Positions 44,836-54,180 are shown, numbered from the stretch's first letter. The stretch is 64,000 nucleotides of DNA from Verrucomicrobiota bacterium (GCA_023383055.1 JAHDYP010000010.1:9060-73059), one strand, 5' to 3'. Notes: generated by a model not told the origin, from the letters alone. Program-made: numbers and translations.

Positions 44836-45533
44836 AATCACCGCTCATCGTGGCTCTGGACCTCCCTTCGGCTGAACGCGCCCATGAACTCGTCGGGCAG
44901 ATTGGCGATCTGGTCGGCGCGTTCAAAATCGGCAAGGAACTCTTCGTGCGGGCCGGTCCGGACCTGGTCCGCCGCATTCGGGATGGCGGTGCCCCCGTGT
45001 TTCTCGACCTTAAATTTCACGACATCCCCAATACCGTCGCCCGCGCCGTGGCCGCCGCCGTTCAACTCGGGGTCCGGATGCTGACCGTCCACGCCAGCGG
45101 CGGCCGCGCCATGCTCGAAGCGGCGGAGAACGCCGCCCGCGAAACCGCCGCCCAACTGAAGACGGAGCCGCCTCTGGTGCTCGGCGTCACCGTTCTCACG
45201 AGCCTCGACAGTGACGCCCTGGCCGGGATCGGCATGACTGCCAACGTGGCCCGTCAGGTCGAACGCCTCGCCCTGCTTTGTGTTCAAGCCGGGCTTCGGG
45301 GATTGGTTTGTTCCCCGCTCGAGGTGGCCGCGCTGCGACAGATCCTCCCTCCTGACATTCAACTGGTCACCCCGGGGATTCGCGATGCCGGCGCGCCTCG
45401 CGACGATCAGCAGCGCACCCTGACCGCGCGCGAAGCCATGGCCGCCGGGGCTAACTGGCTGGTGATCGGCCGCCCTGTTTACGCCGCACCGGATCCTCGG
45501 CGCGCCACCGAATCCATCCTGGCCTCCCTCTGA
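44832..45533 (+). CDS. pyrF: Orotidine 5'-phosphate decarboxylase
   Basis: Last step of UMP biosynthesis: decarboxylates OMP. The 233-residue protein has IVALDLPSAERAHELV, substrate-binding FKIGKEL, and the catalytic tetrad segment FLDLKFHDIPNTV with Asp59, Lys61 and Asp64, plus TVHASGG, GVTVLTS, LVTPGIRD and WLVIGRPVYAA. All match the group I enzyme. The ATG overlaps the kinase stop (ATGA), so this housekeeping gene is translationally coupled to a signalling gene. A stem-loop just after the stop may terminate the unit. Confidence 0.95.
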   Translation: MKSPLIVALDLPSAERAHELVGQIGDLVGAFKIGKELFVRAGPDLVRRIRDGGAPVFLDLKFHDIPNTVARAVAAAVQLGVRMLTVHASGGRAMLEAAENAARETAAQLKTEPPLVLGVTVLTSLDSDALAGIGMTANVARQVERLALLCVQAGLRGLVCSPLEVAALRQILPPDIQLVTPGIRDAGAPRDDQQRTLTAREAMAAGANWLVIGRPVYAAPDPRRATESILASL

Positions 45534-45542
45534 TGCCGGACG

Positions 45543-45989
45543 TCACGGGCCGGTCGGATCGACCGGCCGCTTCGCGGACGGGCTTGCGTCCGATTCGAGC
45601 AGGGAATGCAACAATCCCGCGAGCGCCCGAGTGCTGAAGGGCTTTTCCAAATACGCATCGGGCCGCGCCTCGACCGGAGTATCGGGTTGGTCGATCTCCC
45701 CTGAGGCCAGAATGGTCTTGAGCTCGGGTTGGAGCGCACGACCCTGCCGGATGAGTTCCAGGCCGGACATGTGCGGCATGGCAAAGTCCGTGATCAACAC
45801 ATCCGGCCTCGAGTCGATGCCTTCCATCATCCGCAGCGCCGCCCGCGGGTCCAGCATGGCCACCGGCTCGTAACCGAGGCTGGTCAACACCGATACCAGC
45901 ACGGCGCATACGGACGGCTCGTCATCCACGATCAGAATCCGGGGCTTGGGTCCGCTTCCCGACGCGCGGGGCGAAGGCGTGCTGCTCAT
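45543..45989 (-). CDS. Single-domain response regulator
   Basis: A 148-residue protein that is a lone receiver domain: ILIVDDEPSVCAVLVSVLTS, phospho-acceptor Asp68 in VLITDFAMPHMSGLELI, TILASGEID, and the conserved Lys in DAYLEKPFSTRALAGLL. Short Ser/Pro-rich tails at both ends. No output domain. It converges with pyrF with a 9-bp gap. No kinase is next to it on the same strand, though the pyrF-linked kinase is 0.7 kb away. Confidence 0.87.
   Translation of the reverse strand: MSSTPSPRASGSGPKPRILIVDDEPSVCAVLVSVLTSLGYEPVAMLDPRAALRMMEGIDSRPDVLITDFAMPHMSGLELIRQGRALQPELKTILASGEIDQPDTPVEARPDAYLEKPFSTRALAGLLHSLLESDASPSAKRPVDPTGP
45548..45568 (+). terminator. Stem-loop immediately after pyrF
   Basis: An 8-bp perfect stem, GGCCGGTC (45548-45555) with GACCGGCC (45561-45568), has a 5-nt loop and lies 15 bp after the pyrF stop, within the 3' end of the convergent receiver gene. 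It lacks a T-tract, so termination is plausible but weakly supported. Confidence 0.35.
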
Positions 45990-46125
45990 TCGACTGGGAT
46001 TATCTGCTGCAACCGGGTGTGCGGGTCAACCTATTCCTGAATTTCACGTTGCGCACTCCAATCGCTTGACACTAAGCTATCACCCGATTGATTGCCTTGG
46101 TGTCTCCTTATCCATCAGGCGTGCT

Positions 46126-47430
46126 ATGAAACCCAAAAACATGCGTCGTCCGGCTTCAAAAACCTCCGCAGCCAGGAAATCGCCGAAGGCCGCTGCCTCA
46201 CGCAAACGTGCCGCCGCGGGCCAGCCCTCCAACCGCGAGGCCGCCGCTCCACCCACGGCCCGCCCCGCCCGGAAGCTGCCGCTGACCGTTCCCCCCCTTC
46301 TGCTCGAAGGCGATCAACCGGCCGAACCCCAACGAAGCGGACCAGGCGTCCGTTACGCCCTTGGCCCGCAACCGCCGTCCGCCCGTTTCGGCCCGGGCAG
46401 TGGTGCGGAGGAATTGCCGGCCGCGTACGGCACCCGGCGGCTTTTGTTGGTCGCGCGCGACCCGCACTGGCTTTACGCCCACTGGGATCTGACCGACAGC
46501 CAGCTCAAGTAATACACTCGACTCGCGGCGGATCGGCATCTGGTGCTCCGGGTGTTTCGCGATGCGATCAGCGACTCCCCACACGCCGAAGTGCACGTCC
46601 ATCCCGAATCGCGCAACTGGTTCGTACACGTCGGCGTGGGCGGCGCCCGTTATGTCGCGGCCTTGGGTTACTACAGCGATCCCGACCGGCGGTGGATTCA
46701 GGTCACGGCCTCCTCGCCGACCTTTACCCCCCCGGATACCGTCTCGGGCGACATTTCCGTCCAGTTCGCCACCATTCCCGCCGACATCACCTTCGAAGAA
46801 CTCATTGCCATCGTCAAATCCGCCATCGCCGAGCATGTACCCCTCGCCGAGGCCGTGCTCCAACTCAAGGCCGCCGGTTTTCCGGACCTGCCCGACCCCG
46901 AGGATTTCGCGGGCAAAACGTGGACGCCACGGCAGGAAAAGGCCATGGCGAAGATCCTCTCGATGGACAGCGTCCGCCGGATCTGGCTCGGCTCCATGGA
47001 AATCACCGAACTGGTGCGGCGTCAACTGGGACGCGAGATTTCCTCGGCGGCGGCGGCACAGTTCGGCGTTGCTCCAGCGGCCTTGGGCGCCCTGGGCAGC
47101 ATCTCCAGCGCTTACGGGGGGGCGAAACGCCAGCGCGGGTTCTGGTTCAACGTCAACGCCGAGCTCATCATCTACGGCGCCACCGAACCCGACGCCGAAG
47201 TGCGCATCGGCGAACGGGTAATCAAACTCCGTCACGACGGGACTTTCAGTTATCGATTTGCCCTGCCCGACGGTGAATACCAACTGCCGGCCGTGGCCAC
47301 TTCCGCCGATGGCGAGGAGCAGCGGGCGGCGGATCTGCGTTTTGCGCGCCAGACCGCTTACCACGGCGAGGTTGCGGCCCATCCCCAGGACCCCAAATTG
47401 AAGCCCCCGCACCCCGCCCATGTGGATTGA
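46126..47430 (+). pseudogene. DUF4912-domain protein gene interrupted by an in-frame TAA
   Basis: One frame carries a complete DUF4912-type protein except for a TAA at 46510-46512. The first part (128 codons from the ATG at 46126) has a Lys/Arg/Ala-rich N-terminus, then GTRRLLLVARDPHWLYAHWD, which is the DUF4912 start, and ends DLTDSQLK. After the stop the same frame continues YTRLAADRHLVLRVFRDA and WFVHVGVGGARYVAALGYYS, completing the domain, then a C-terminal region ending in a beta-rich module (NAELIIYGATEPDAEVRIG, GTFSYRFALPDGEYQLPAVA). The break lies inside the domain. A C-to-T change of CAA would explain it. A GTG at 46543 could restart translation but would give half a domain. The GH57 gene follows after 27 bp. 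Confidence 0.8.
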
Positions 47431-47457
47431 TCCCACGCCTTTCCCTTAAGCCACATC

Positions 47458-49032
47458 ATGCGCGGCTACCTTGCTCTGGTTCTGCATGCTCACCTGCCTT
47501 TTGTGCGGCATCCGGAACATCCCAGGTTCCTCGAGGAAAGCTGGCTTTATGAGGCTGTCACCGAATCCTATCTGCCCCTCCTTCAGGTATTCGAGGGCTG
47601 GCACCGCGATCACGTCCCCGCCTCTCTGACCCTCACGGTCACTCCCACGCTCGGTTCCATGCTGGCCGACCCGCTCCTGCAGGAGCGCTGTGCGCGCCAC
47701 CTCGACGGCCTGATCCAGCTTGCCGACAAAGAGATCCACCGCACCCGCTGGGATGCCGGATGCAAATCGCTGGCCGCCTTTTACCTGCAGCGTTTTCTCG
47801 GACTGCGCGAGACCTATGCCGCCTGTCAGCGCGATCTTCTCGGCGCCTTTCGACGCTGCCAGGAACGCGGCCAACTTGAGATCATCACCTGCGCGGCCAC
47901 CCATGCCCTGCTGCCCTTGCTCAGCAGTCATCCCCCCTCGCTCCGCGCCCAGATTCTGACCGCTCGCGATCAACATCGCCAGTGGTTCGGAGTCGATCCG
48001 CGAGGGATCTGGCTGCCGGAGTGCGCCTACGCCGAAGGGGTCGAGCAAGTCCTGCAGGAAGCCAATATCCGCTGGTTCATCCTCGACACCCACGGCGTTC
48101 TGCACGCCACGCCACGTCCCAGATACGGTGTCTTTGCCCCGTTGTTTACTCCCAACGGCGTGGCCGCGTTCGGGCGCGATCTGGAAACCGCCAAACAGGT
48201 CTGGAGCCGGCAGGAAGGTTACCCCGGCGATCCCCGTTACCGCGATTTTTACCGCGATATCGGGTTCGACCTGGACTTCGATTACGTCGCCCCTTACCTC
48301 CCCTCGCCGGATCACCGCGGTTTTACCGGAGTCAAGTACCACGCCATCTCCGGTTCCAACCACGCCAAACAGTTCTATGATCGCGCTTCCGCCCTGCGCG
48401 CGGCCGATCAACATGCCGGACACTTCCTCCAGGCCCGGGTCGAACAGATCCAGCAACTGGCCGGAATCATGGACCGACCGCCGCTCATCGTGGCTCCTTA
48501 CGACGCGGAACTGTTTGGCCACTGGTGGTACGAAGGGCCCGAATTCCTCGATTGGCTGGTGCGCAAGGCCTGTTACGATCAACAGCAGTTCACCCTGATC
48601 ACCCCCGAGAACTACCTGCAGCAACACTCCACCCAGCAGGTCGCCCGCCCCAGCGCTTCGAGTTGGGGCGAGGAAGGCTACTGGCGCGCCTGGCTCAATG
48701 AATCCAACGAGTGGATCTATCCCCACCTCCAGATCGCCCAGGAACGCATGACCGAACTTGCCCGGCGCAACCCCGCCCCGGACCCGATCCGCGAACGCGC
48801 CCTCAATCAGGCCGCCCGCGAACTCATGCTCGCCCAAGCCAGCGACTGGCCGTTCATTCTCCGCACCGGCACCAATCCCGAATACGCCCGCCGTCGGGTC
48901 AAGGATCACCTGCTCCGCTTCATCGCCCTTCACGAACAACTGACCGTCACCGGCATCCATGAAGACTGGCTGCGGGACGTTGAAGCCCGGGACAATCTTT
49001 TTCCCGACACAAACTTCCGCTACTGGGCCTGA
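47458..49032 (+). CDS. GH57 1,4-alpha-glucan branching enzyme (DUF1957 C-terminus)
   Basis: Forms alpha-1,6 branches in glycogen. The 524-residue protein has the GH57 start GYLALVLHAHLPFVRHPE, the substrate region LEIITCAATHALLPLL, the nucleophile Glu188 in GIWLPECAYAEG, and the acid Asp349 in VAPYDAELFGHWWYEGPEF, then the C-terminal helical DUF1957 part (WGEEGYWRAWLNESNEWIYP, ASDWPFILRTGTNPEYARRR). This domain set and length match the Thermus/Thermococcus branching enzymes. It follows the interrupted DUF4912 gene; DUF4912 genes are often beside GH57 genes in this phylum, suggesting a joint role. Cytoplasmic. Confidence 0.92.
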   Translation: MRGYLALVLHAHLPFVRHPEHPRFLEESWLYEAVTESYLPLLQVFEGWHRDHVPASLTLTVTPTLGSMLADPLLQERCARHLDGLIQLADKEIHRTRWDAGCKSLAAFYLQRFLGLRETYAACQRDLLGAFRRCQERGQLEIITCAATHALLPLLSSHPPSLRAQILTARDQHRQWFGVDPRGIWLPECAYAEGVEQVLQEANIRWFILDTHGVLHATPRPRYGVFAPLFTPNGVAAFGRDLETAKQVWSRQEGYPGDPRYRDFYRDIGFDLDFDYVAPYLPSPDHRGFTGVKYHAISGSNHAKQFYDRASALRAADQHAGHFLQARVEQIQQLAGIMDRPPLIVAPYDAELFGHWWYEGPEFLDWLVRKACYDQQQFTLITPENYLQQHSTQQVARPSASSWGEEGYWRAWLNESNEWIYPHLQIAQERMTELARRNPAPDPIRERALNQAARELMLAQASDWPFILRTGTNPEYARRRVKDHLLRFIALHEQLTVTGIHEDWLRDVEARDNLFPDTNFRYWA

Positions 49033-49126
49033 CGCAGCCGACCGGTTTCGACTCTTCGATGCTTCGATCTCGGTTTTCCGCCGATTTCGGTTCCTGGCTT
49101 TGGGGGTCGGAGTTATGCCCGCAAAT

Positions 49127-49158
49127 GACGAGGCGCCGCCGGCCGGCGACGCCTCGTC
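49127..49158. terminator. Bidirectional stem-loop between convergent genes
   Basis: A 9-bp stem, GACGAGGCG (49127-49135) with CGCCTCGTC (49150-49158), continues after one mismatch into four more pairs with a GGCC loop. It sits between the GH57 end at 49032 and the DUF481 end at 49180. On the minus strand it is followed by ATTTGC, on the plus by AAACC, so it best serves the DUF481 transcript and may act both ways. Confidence 0.55.
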
Positions 49159-49179
49159 AAACCTGGTTGAAGCTGTCAG

Positions 49180-50007
49180 TTAAAACTTGTAGGTCAGGCC
49201 GGCCAGCAACTTGAAGTCGTTCTCTTCGCTGCCCGGGGCGGGCTCGCTCCGATACGTGTCCTGCGCCACGACGCGCATGGCCAGTTTCTTGGTCAGGTCG
49301 GCTTCCACACCCACCTCCACGTTCAGCGTGTAATTGCTGAAATCCTCAAAAGCCGGCAGGTATTCGGCAAATTGCCAGAGTCGCGCGCGATCGCTGATCT
49401 TGTATTCGAAACGCTCGGAAACGCGGAGCGCCGCGTAATCGTCGTTGTTGTAGGTGCCGTTTGCCTCATCATGCAGACGCTCGAACACATAGCTGGGTCC
49501 CAGTTCCCCGCTCAGCGTCATGCGCTCCTGCTTGATGAAATAGTAACCGGCACCCGGGCTGAGCGTGACCCGGTACATCACGTTCGCGATGTCATCGTGC
49601 AAGGCGTCGGCCCGGAAGTAACCGTAGAGCCGCTCCGTAAACAGGCGGTTATACTGCCCAAATCCCTTGATGAAATCGGTGTTCTTCTGCGTCTCCTTGT
49701 CCGTATCACCGGTTACGGAATCGGTGACCTTCACCTCCGATTCGCCATAGCCACCAGTCACACCGAGCATAATCTCGTTCTTCTCCCACTTGCGCAGGGT
49801 CTCGATGTTGGCCGTGACCAGCATGTTCTCCGTATTGCCGCTCGAATAGGCGAACCCCAGGCCGGCTGAGGTCTGCCATTTGGGTTTCTCTTCGGGCTTC
49901 GCCGCGGTTCCCGGGGGCGCATCGGCCGCAAACGCACCGCCAGCCGCGGCAAGCAGCAGGCCTGGCGTAAAGGCGAGTAATCTGGACATCGATGTGGATG
50001 GGTTCAT
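49180..50007 (-). CDS. DUF481 outer-membrane beta-barrel protein
   Basis: A 275-residue exported protein. Signal peptide (LLAFTPGLLLAAAGGAFAADA), then WQTSAGLGFAYSSGNTENML, the typical start of DUF481/YdiY-like proteins, and a run of alternating beta strands (FIKGFGQYNRLFTERLYGYF, YRVTLSPGAGYYFIKQERMT, ALRVSERFEYKISDRARLWQ) ending in an aromatic residue, KLLAGLTYKF, as expected for outer-membrane insertion. The ATG at 50007 is preferred over an in-frame GTG at 50013. The lipoprotein gene 66 bp upstream on the same strand may be cotranscribed. Function of the family is not established. Confidence 0.85.
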   Translation of the reverse strand: MNPSTSMSRLLAFTPGLLLAAAGGAFAADAPPGTAAKPEEKPKWQTSAGLGFAYSSGNTENMLVTANIETLRKWEKNEIMLGVTGGYGESEVKVTDSVTGDTDKETQKNTDFIKGFGQYNRLFTERLYGYFRADALHDDIANVMYRVTLSPGAGYYFIKQERMTLSGELGPSYVFERLHDEANGTYNNDDYAALRVSERFEYKISDRARLWQFAEYLPAFEDFSNYTLNVEVGVEADLTKKLAMRVVAQDTYRSEPAPGSEENDFKLLAGLTYKF

Positions 50008-50073
50008 ATGCACGTATTGGCTTTTGTAGGTTGTGTTTTGCTGTACTCTTGTCGAAATCCCAATGAATCAAGG

Positions 50074-50661
50074 TCAATTCCCCGGCAGCAATCCGCCCAG
50101 GGCCTGCTTCCCCGCCTCAAGCGTCTGCCCCGAAAGCCCTTTCTTGATCTCCGCCTTCAACCGGTCCAGCAATTCCTGCTGTTGCGGGGTCAAACTCACA
50201 CTCGCGAAATCGGTCAGCTTCGCCGAAGCCTCCTGGTATTTCTTCTCCGCCACCAACTGCTTCAACTCGCCGAGCTTCGTCTCCATCACCTGCCCCACTT
50301 TGCCGGCTTCGACTTTAAGTTCCGCCACCAACACCTCCTGCTCGGGGGTCAGACTCAGCCCGGCCAGTTTCTGCAAACCCTCCGCCGCCCCGGCATAGTT
50401 CTGCTCACTGAGAAAACCCCTCGTTTGGTCGATCAATGCCTGGGCCTGCGTCGTTGCCTGATCCACCACCTTCTTCGCGGTCTCAGTCACACTCTGAGCC
50501 GTCTCCGCCGTGGACTGGCTGACGGTGCGTGGGGCCGACTGGGAAACGCCGGGTTGGTTGGTTGACCCGCCGGGTGCCGGTTGCTCCCGCTTGCTGCAAC
50601 CCAACAGTGAGACTGCTGTCGCCAGCAGGAGCCAATACGAGACCGATTTGTGATTCATCAT
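50074..50661 (-). CDS. Lipoprotein with duplicated helical repeat
   Basis: A 195-residue protein with a lipoprotein signal, LLLATAVSLLGCSKRE (lipid-modified Cys22). A Ser/Thr/Gln-rich linker (25-60) leads into an internal duplication: residues about 85-120, EQNYAGAAEGLQKLAGLSLTPEQ and onward, and about 140-175, EKKYQEASAKLTDFASVSLTPQQ and onward, align almost position by position with spacing about 55. Each unit looks like a TPR-like helical pair followed by a SLTPxQ turn. The C-terminus has LSGQTLEAGKQALGGLLPG. I do not recognise a family. Same strand and upstream of the DUF481 gene, possibly the same envelope function. Confidence 0.8.
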   Translation of the reverse strand: MMNHKSVSYWLLLATAVSLLGCSKREQPAPGGSTNQPGVSQSAPRTVSQSTAETAQSVTETAKKVVDQATTQAQALIDQTRGFLSEQNYAGAAEGLQKLAGLSLTPEQEVLVAELKVEAGKVGQVMETKLGELKQLVAEKKYQEASAKLTDFASVSLTPQQQELLDRLKAEIKKGLSGQTLEAGKQALGGLLPGN

Positions 50662-50771
50662 AGTAATGGCTTTAGGCTGTACTCTCGGCCGGAACTCGTC
50701 AAGAATCGTGATCGTTTCGCAGAAATCGAAGCTTGGCGGACCGGCGGTGTTCGGCCACTCTCTCGATCCGG

Positions 50772-51074
50772 ATGAATGCCAATGTCATACTGTGGGTCTA
50801 CATCGTCCTGCTGGTTGCCGGCGGGGCGGCGGGTTATTTCAAAGCCAAGAGCCATGTTTCGCTCTATACGTCGCTCGCGTCAGCCGCTCTCCTGGCACTG
50901 GCCGCCCTGCAGATCGTTCCCAACCTGGTGGCGGACGTCTTGATGGGCCTCCTGATCGTGGTGTTCGGTATTCGGCTCGCCCGAACCCGGAAGGCGATGC
51001 CCGCAGGCGTGATGCTGGCCATCACGATCCTGGCTCTCGTTGGCCGGTACCTGCTCGCCAACGCCCCCGCCTGA
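50772..51074 (+). CDS. TMEM14/UPF0136-like small membrane protein
   Basis: A 100-residue protein from the ATG at 50772 with four hydrophobic segments: VILWVYIVLLVAGGAAGYFK, LYTSLASAALLALAALQIV, VADVLMGLLIVVFGIRLAR and AGVMLAITILALVGRYLLA. The pattern GGAAGYFKAKSHVSLYTS and a later FGIRLARTRKAMPAGVM match the TMEM14 family (known from eukaryotic mitochondria and cyanobacteria), whose bacterial role is unclear. An upstream in-frame ATG at 50733 is less likely. Divergent from the lipoprotein gene. Confidence 0.8.
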   Translation: MNANVILWVYIVLLVAGGAAGYFKAKSHVSLYTSLASAALLALAALQIVPNLVADVLMGLLIVVFGIRLARTRKAMPAGVMLAITILALVGRYLLANAPA

Positions 51075-51079
51075 AGCGC

Positions 51080-51619
51080 TCAGAATCCGCCCATGTGGGC
51101 CAGCACGAAGTTCCTGAACTTCTGAAAGTTGACCGGCTTGAACTCGCGGTAGAGCTTGCGGGCCTGGCCGTTGATCTGCACTTTCACCTCGTTGGCCGCG
51201 GCGATCCGCTTGATCACCTCGGGTTTCACCTCATACAGCGCGTTCTCCACAAACGTCCCCCGCCGGGTCTCATGCCGCGTGGCGTCGCTGCCCAAGCCCC
51301 GAAACTTCAGCAACTCACCGTCCACGCTCAGAATCAGCGTTTCTCCGGGCGCAAGGTCGATGTAACCGGCGTCACTCGCACCTTCGTAGCGCACCTCCAG
51401 GTAATAGCGCGCATTCCAGACGTCATCGCGGATGCGAACGGCACTCAGCCAGGCCAAATAACTGCGGTCTTCGCTGCTCTCCAGCAGGTTGTCGAGTGTG
51501 ATGTCCATGTCCGGGCCCGACAGGGTCGCCCGGTGAGTATAAGAGTCGGTCTCGGGCGCGCTCGCGCAACCGGCGAGCAGCAGTCCAACGAGCAACGGCA
51601 GGACAAGTCGTACTTTCAT
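51080..51619 (-). CDS. Hypothetical lipoprotein
   Basis: A 179-residue protein with a lipoprotein signal, LVLPLLVGLLLAGCASAPE (Cys18 lipidated), from the ATG at 51619; the frame is open to 51676 without a signal there. The mature part is beta-rich (YTHRATLSGPDMDITLDNLL, RYYLEVRYEGASDAGYIDLA, ETLILSVDGELLKFRG) and ends with a basic segment, KVQINGQARKLYREFKPVNF. No family recognised. It converges with the TMEM14-like gene (5-bp gap). The spacer on its right (51620-51832) contains a C-run near 51720 and GC-rich inverted repeats, nothing coding. Confidence 0.75.
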   Translation of the reverse strand: MKVRLVLPLLVGLLLAGCASAPETDSYTHRATLSGPDMDITLDNLLESSEDRSYLAWLSAVRIRDDVWNARYYLEVRYEGASDAGYIDLAPGETLILSVDGELLKFRGLGSDATRHETRRGTFVENALYEVKPEVIKRIAAANEVKVQINGQARKLYREFKPVNFQKFRNFVLAHMGGF

Positions 51620-51832
51620 AGTGCAAGTTCTTCCCACAAACAGAAATACAAGCCAAGTCTCTTCTTGGGTGCCCAACTTCTAGCAGATCCCCGCCGGTTG
51701 TGAACCAAGAAAATCTCTCCCCCCCCCCACGGGTTCGAAGCCGGTTGTCCGCCGGCGACTCCGCCAAAGAAACGCGCCGGCCAGCCTTTCGGCTCCACCG
51801 GCGCTCGCAATCCGCTCCAACCGTCAACAAGA

Positions 51833-52438
51833 TCAAGGAGTAACCTTGAAACCCGACTTGTCGATCGCCGCCACAATGGTCTCGCGGCTGGTCTTCGCCG
51901 GGTCGAACGTCACCATGGCGACTTTGCTCTCCGCGCAGACTTTCTGGGCCTTGACCCCCTCGACCGACGTCAGGGCCTTGCTCACCGTTCCGGTGCAGGC
52001 CGTGCAATCCAACCCCGCGACCTTCAACTCCACGACTTCGCCGTCCAGCTTGTACCCCGCCGCCTTGATCGCCGCCACCAACTGGTCTTTCTTCACCGCC
52101 GTCGGATCGTAACTCACTTTGGTCAGACCGGTCTTGGCGCAGGCCGAACTCTCTCCCACCCCCGCCACTTTCCCCAGCGCCTGCGTCAACTTGGTCTCGC
52201 AGGCACCACAGCTCATCCCGCTCACCTGGTAGGCCGCAGTTGCCTTCTTCAGGGTCAAATCCACAGGACACGCATCCTTCGCGATATCACAACTCCCCGA
52301 CACCGGACAACAAGCGCCCGCCGAGGCCTTGTCCACCGGGCAAGCTCCGCCCAAATCGTTGCCGGTCAATACCAGGCCGGCGGTGGCCAGACCCGAACCG
52401 ATCACTGCCAAGGTGAGTAATGTCTTTGTGGATTTCAT
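51833..52438 (-). CDS. Exported protein with two heavy-metal-associated (HMA) domains
   Basis: A 201-residue protein from the ATG at 52438; the open frame upstream to 52588 is not coding-like. N-terminal signal or anchor (TLLTLAVIGSGLATAGLVL), then a cysteine-rich linker with CPVD, ACCP, SCDI and ACPVD, then two HMA-type domains: the first with YQVSGMSCGACETKLTQALG (CxxC metal site), the second with LKVAGLDCTACTGTVSKALT (CxxC), each ending with a beta-strand such as TKVSYDPTAV and VAMVTFDPAK. HMA domains bind Cu(I), Zn(II) or similar. Tandem HMA outside a P-type ATPase in an exported protein points to a periplasmic or surface metallochaperone or metal buffer. No metal regulator is adjacent. 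Confidence 0.82.
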   Translation of the reverse strand: MKSTKTLLTLAVIGSGLATAGLVLTGNDLGGACPVDKASAGACCPVSGSCDIAKDACPVDLTLKKATAAYQVSGMSCGACETKLTQALGKVAGVGESSACAKTGLTKVSYDPTAVKKDQLVAAIKAAGYKLDGEVVELKVAGLDCTACTGTVSKALTSVEGVKAQKVCAESKVAMVTFDPAKTSRETIVAAIDKSGFKVTP

Positions 52439-52641
52439 AGGATATCTTATTTCAAAAAGTTGTTTAACTGTATTGACGACCGAGACCGTGCCCCGTTGTC
52501 GAGCGTTTGTCAACCCCGCGAATCCGGTTCCAACCCTGGCCATGCCGAGGCCCGGCAGTCCCGGCGCCGTCGCGTGTGTTACCGGCATTTCCGGCGTGCA
52601 TTGCGGCGCGCGCCGGCCTACGCTGCGCGCCTTAAAGCCTT

Positions 52642-54180
52642 ATGCCGACTATTGCTCCGAACGCGCCGTTGCCGCTGGTCGATCTGGCCGTGGTCTGCCT
52701 GTACCTGGCGGGGGTGCTGGCCTATGGTTGTTGGTTCATGCGCCGGATCAAGACGCCCGATCAGTTCATGGCGGCCGGGCGCCGGATTCCGGGCTGGGCG
52801 GTGGGGCTCTCGATCTTCGGCACCTACGTGAGCAGCATCAGCTTCCTGGCGTTGCCGGGGAAGGCGTACGACTCGAATTGGAACGCGTTTGTGTTCAGTC
52901 TGTCGCTTCCCTTGACCACGTGGATGGCGGTGCGCTGGTTCGTTCCCTTCTATCGCCGGAGCGGCGAAGTCTCCGCGTACGCCCATCTCGAACACCGCTT
53001 TGGGCCTTGGGCGCGGACCTACGCGGCGCTCTGTTATGTGCTCACGCAGATCGCGAGGATGGGCACCATCATGTACCTGCTGGCGCTGGCGCTTTCGCCC
53101 TTGATTGGCTGGAGCATGGTCACCCTCATCCTGGTGACGAGCGTGCTGGTGATCGCCTATACGCTGGTGGGCGGCATGGAGGCGGTGATCTGGACGGACG
53201 TCGTGCAGAGTTTCATCCTGATCGGGGGAGCGCTTGCCTGCCTCCTCATCCTGCTATTCGGCATGCCGGCCGGGCCGGGTCAGATCCTCCAAATTGCCGC
53301 CGAACACCAGAAATTCAGCCTTGGGGCTGTTGGCCTGGACGTGACGAATCCAGCCTTCTGGGCGGAGTCCACCTTCTGGGTGGTGCTGGTCTACGGTGTC
53401 TTCATGAATCTGCAGAACTTCGGAATCGACCAGAGCTATGTGCAGCGTTACCAGACCGCCAGGAGCGACCGGGACGCCGCCCGCAGCGTCTGGGGCGGGG
53501 CACTGCTTTACGTGCCGGTTTCCGCCTTGTTCTTCTTCATCGGAACCTCCCTGTTTGCCTTTTACACCGCCCGGCCGGAGCTGCTCCCGGAAGCGGTGAG
53601 AGCCACCGGCAAGGCGGACGCGGTTTTCCCGCATTTCATCGTCACGCAATTGCCGGTCGGGGTCACCGGGCTGGTGTTGGCCGCCGTTTTTGCCGCGGCT
53701 CAATCCACCCTGGCCAGTTCCATCAACTGCTCGGCCACGCTGCTGCTGCGCGACGGCTACCAGCGGTACCTCCGCCCTGGGGCCGATGAGCGGGAATGCC
53801 TGTTCGTCCTGAAGGCGGCCTCCTTTGGGGTGGGTTTGCTTGGCACCGTGGCGGCCCTGGCCATGATGAAGGTCCGCAGCGCTCTCGACGCCTGGTGGCA
53901 ACTCGCCGGCATTTTCAGCGGCGGCATGCTGGGCCTCTTCCTGCTCGGCCTGATCTCCCGGCGCGCGCGAAATCCCGAGGCGGTGGCCGGGGTCGGCCTC
54001 GGCCTGCTGATCATCGTCTACATGACCTTCTCGCCGAAGCTGACCGGGGATCTGGAACGATTCCGCAGCCCCTTTCACAGCTTCCTGATCGTGGTCATGG
54101 GCACGCTCGCAATTCTACTGGTCGGGTTGATCCTTTCCCGCTTCCGCGCCCGCGCCACGCCGGACGGTACTCCCTCCTGA
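52642..54180 (+). CDS. Sodium:solute symporter (SSS/SLC5 family)
   Basis: A 512-residue transporter with about 13 hydrophobic helices ([45 protein letters not shown]-like segments, [10 protein letters not shown] and others). The SSS region is supported by [20 protein letters not shown] near the N-terminus, [20 protein letters not shown] in the fifth/sixth helices, and [20 protein letters not shown] later. It uses a sodium gradient to import a solute such as a sugar, sialic acid or amino acid; the substrate cannot be read from sequence. Stand-alone, divergent from the tandem-HMA gene. Confidence 0.9.
   Translation: MPTIAPNAPLPLVDLAVVCLYLAGVLAYGCWFMRRIKTPDQFMAAGRRIPGWAVGLSIFGTYVSSISFLALPGKAYDSNWNAFVFSLSLPLTTWMAVRWFVPFYRRSGEVSAYAHLEHRFGPWARTYAALCYVLTQIARMGTIMYLLALALSPLIGWSMVTLILVTSVLVIAYTLVGGMEAVIWTDVVQSFILIGGALACLLILLFGMPAGPGQILQIAAEHQKFSLGAVGLDVTNPAFWAESTFWVVLVYGVFMNLQNFGIDQSYVQRYQTARSDRDAARSVWGGALLYVPVSALFFFIGTSLFAFYTARPELLPEAVRATGKADAVFPHFIVTQLPVGVTGLVLAAVFAAAQSTLASSINCSATLLLRDGYQRYLRPGADERECLFVLKAASFGVGLLGTVAALAMMKVRSALDAWWQLAGIFSGGMLGLFLLGLISRRARNPEAVAGVGLGLLIIVYMTFSPKLTGDLERFRSPFHSFLIVVMGTLAILLVGLILSRFRARATPDGTPS

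Noticed and set aside
46510..46512. Recoded stop codon (selenocysteine or pyrrolysine)
   Set aside because: The codon is TAA; known recoding uses TGA or TAG, and no supporting structure was seen.
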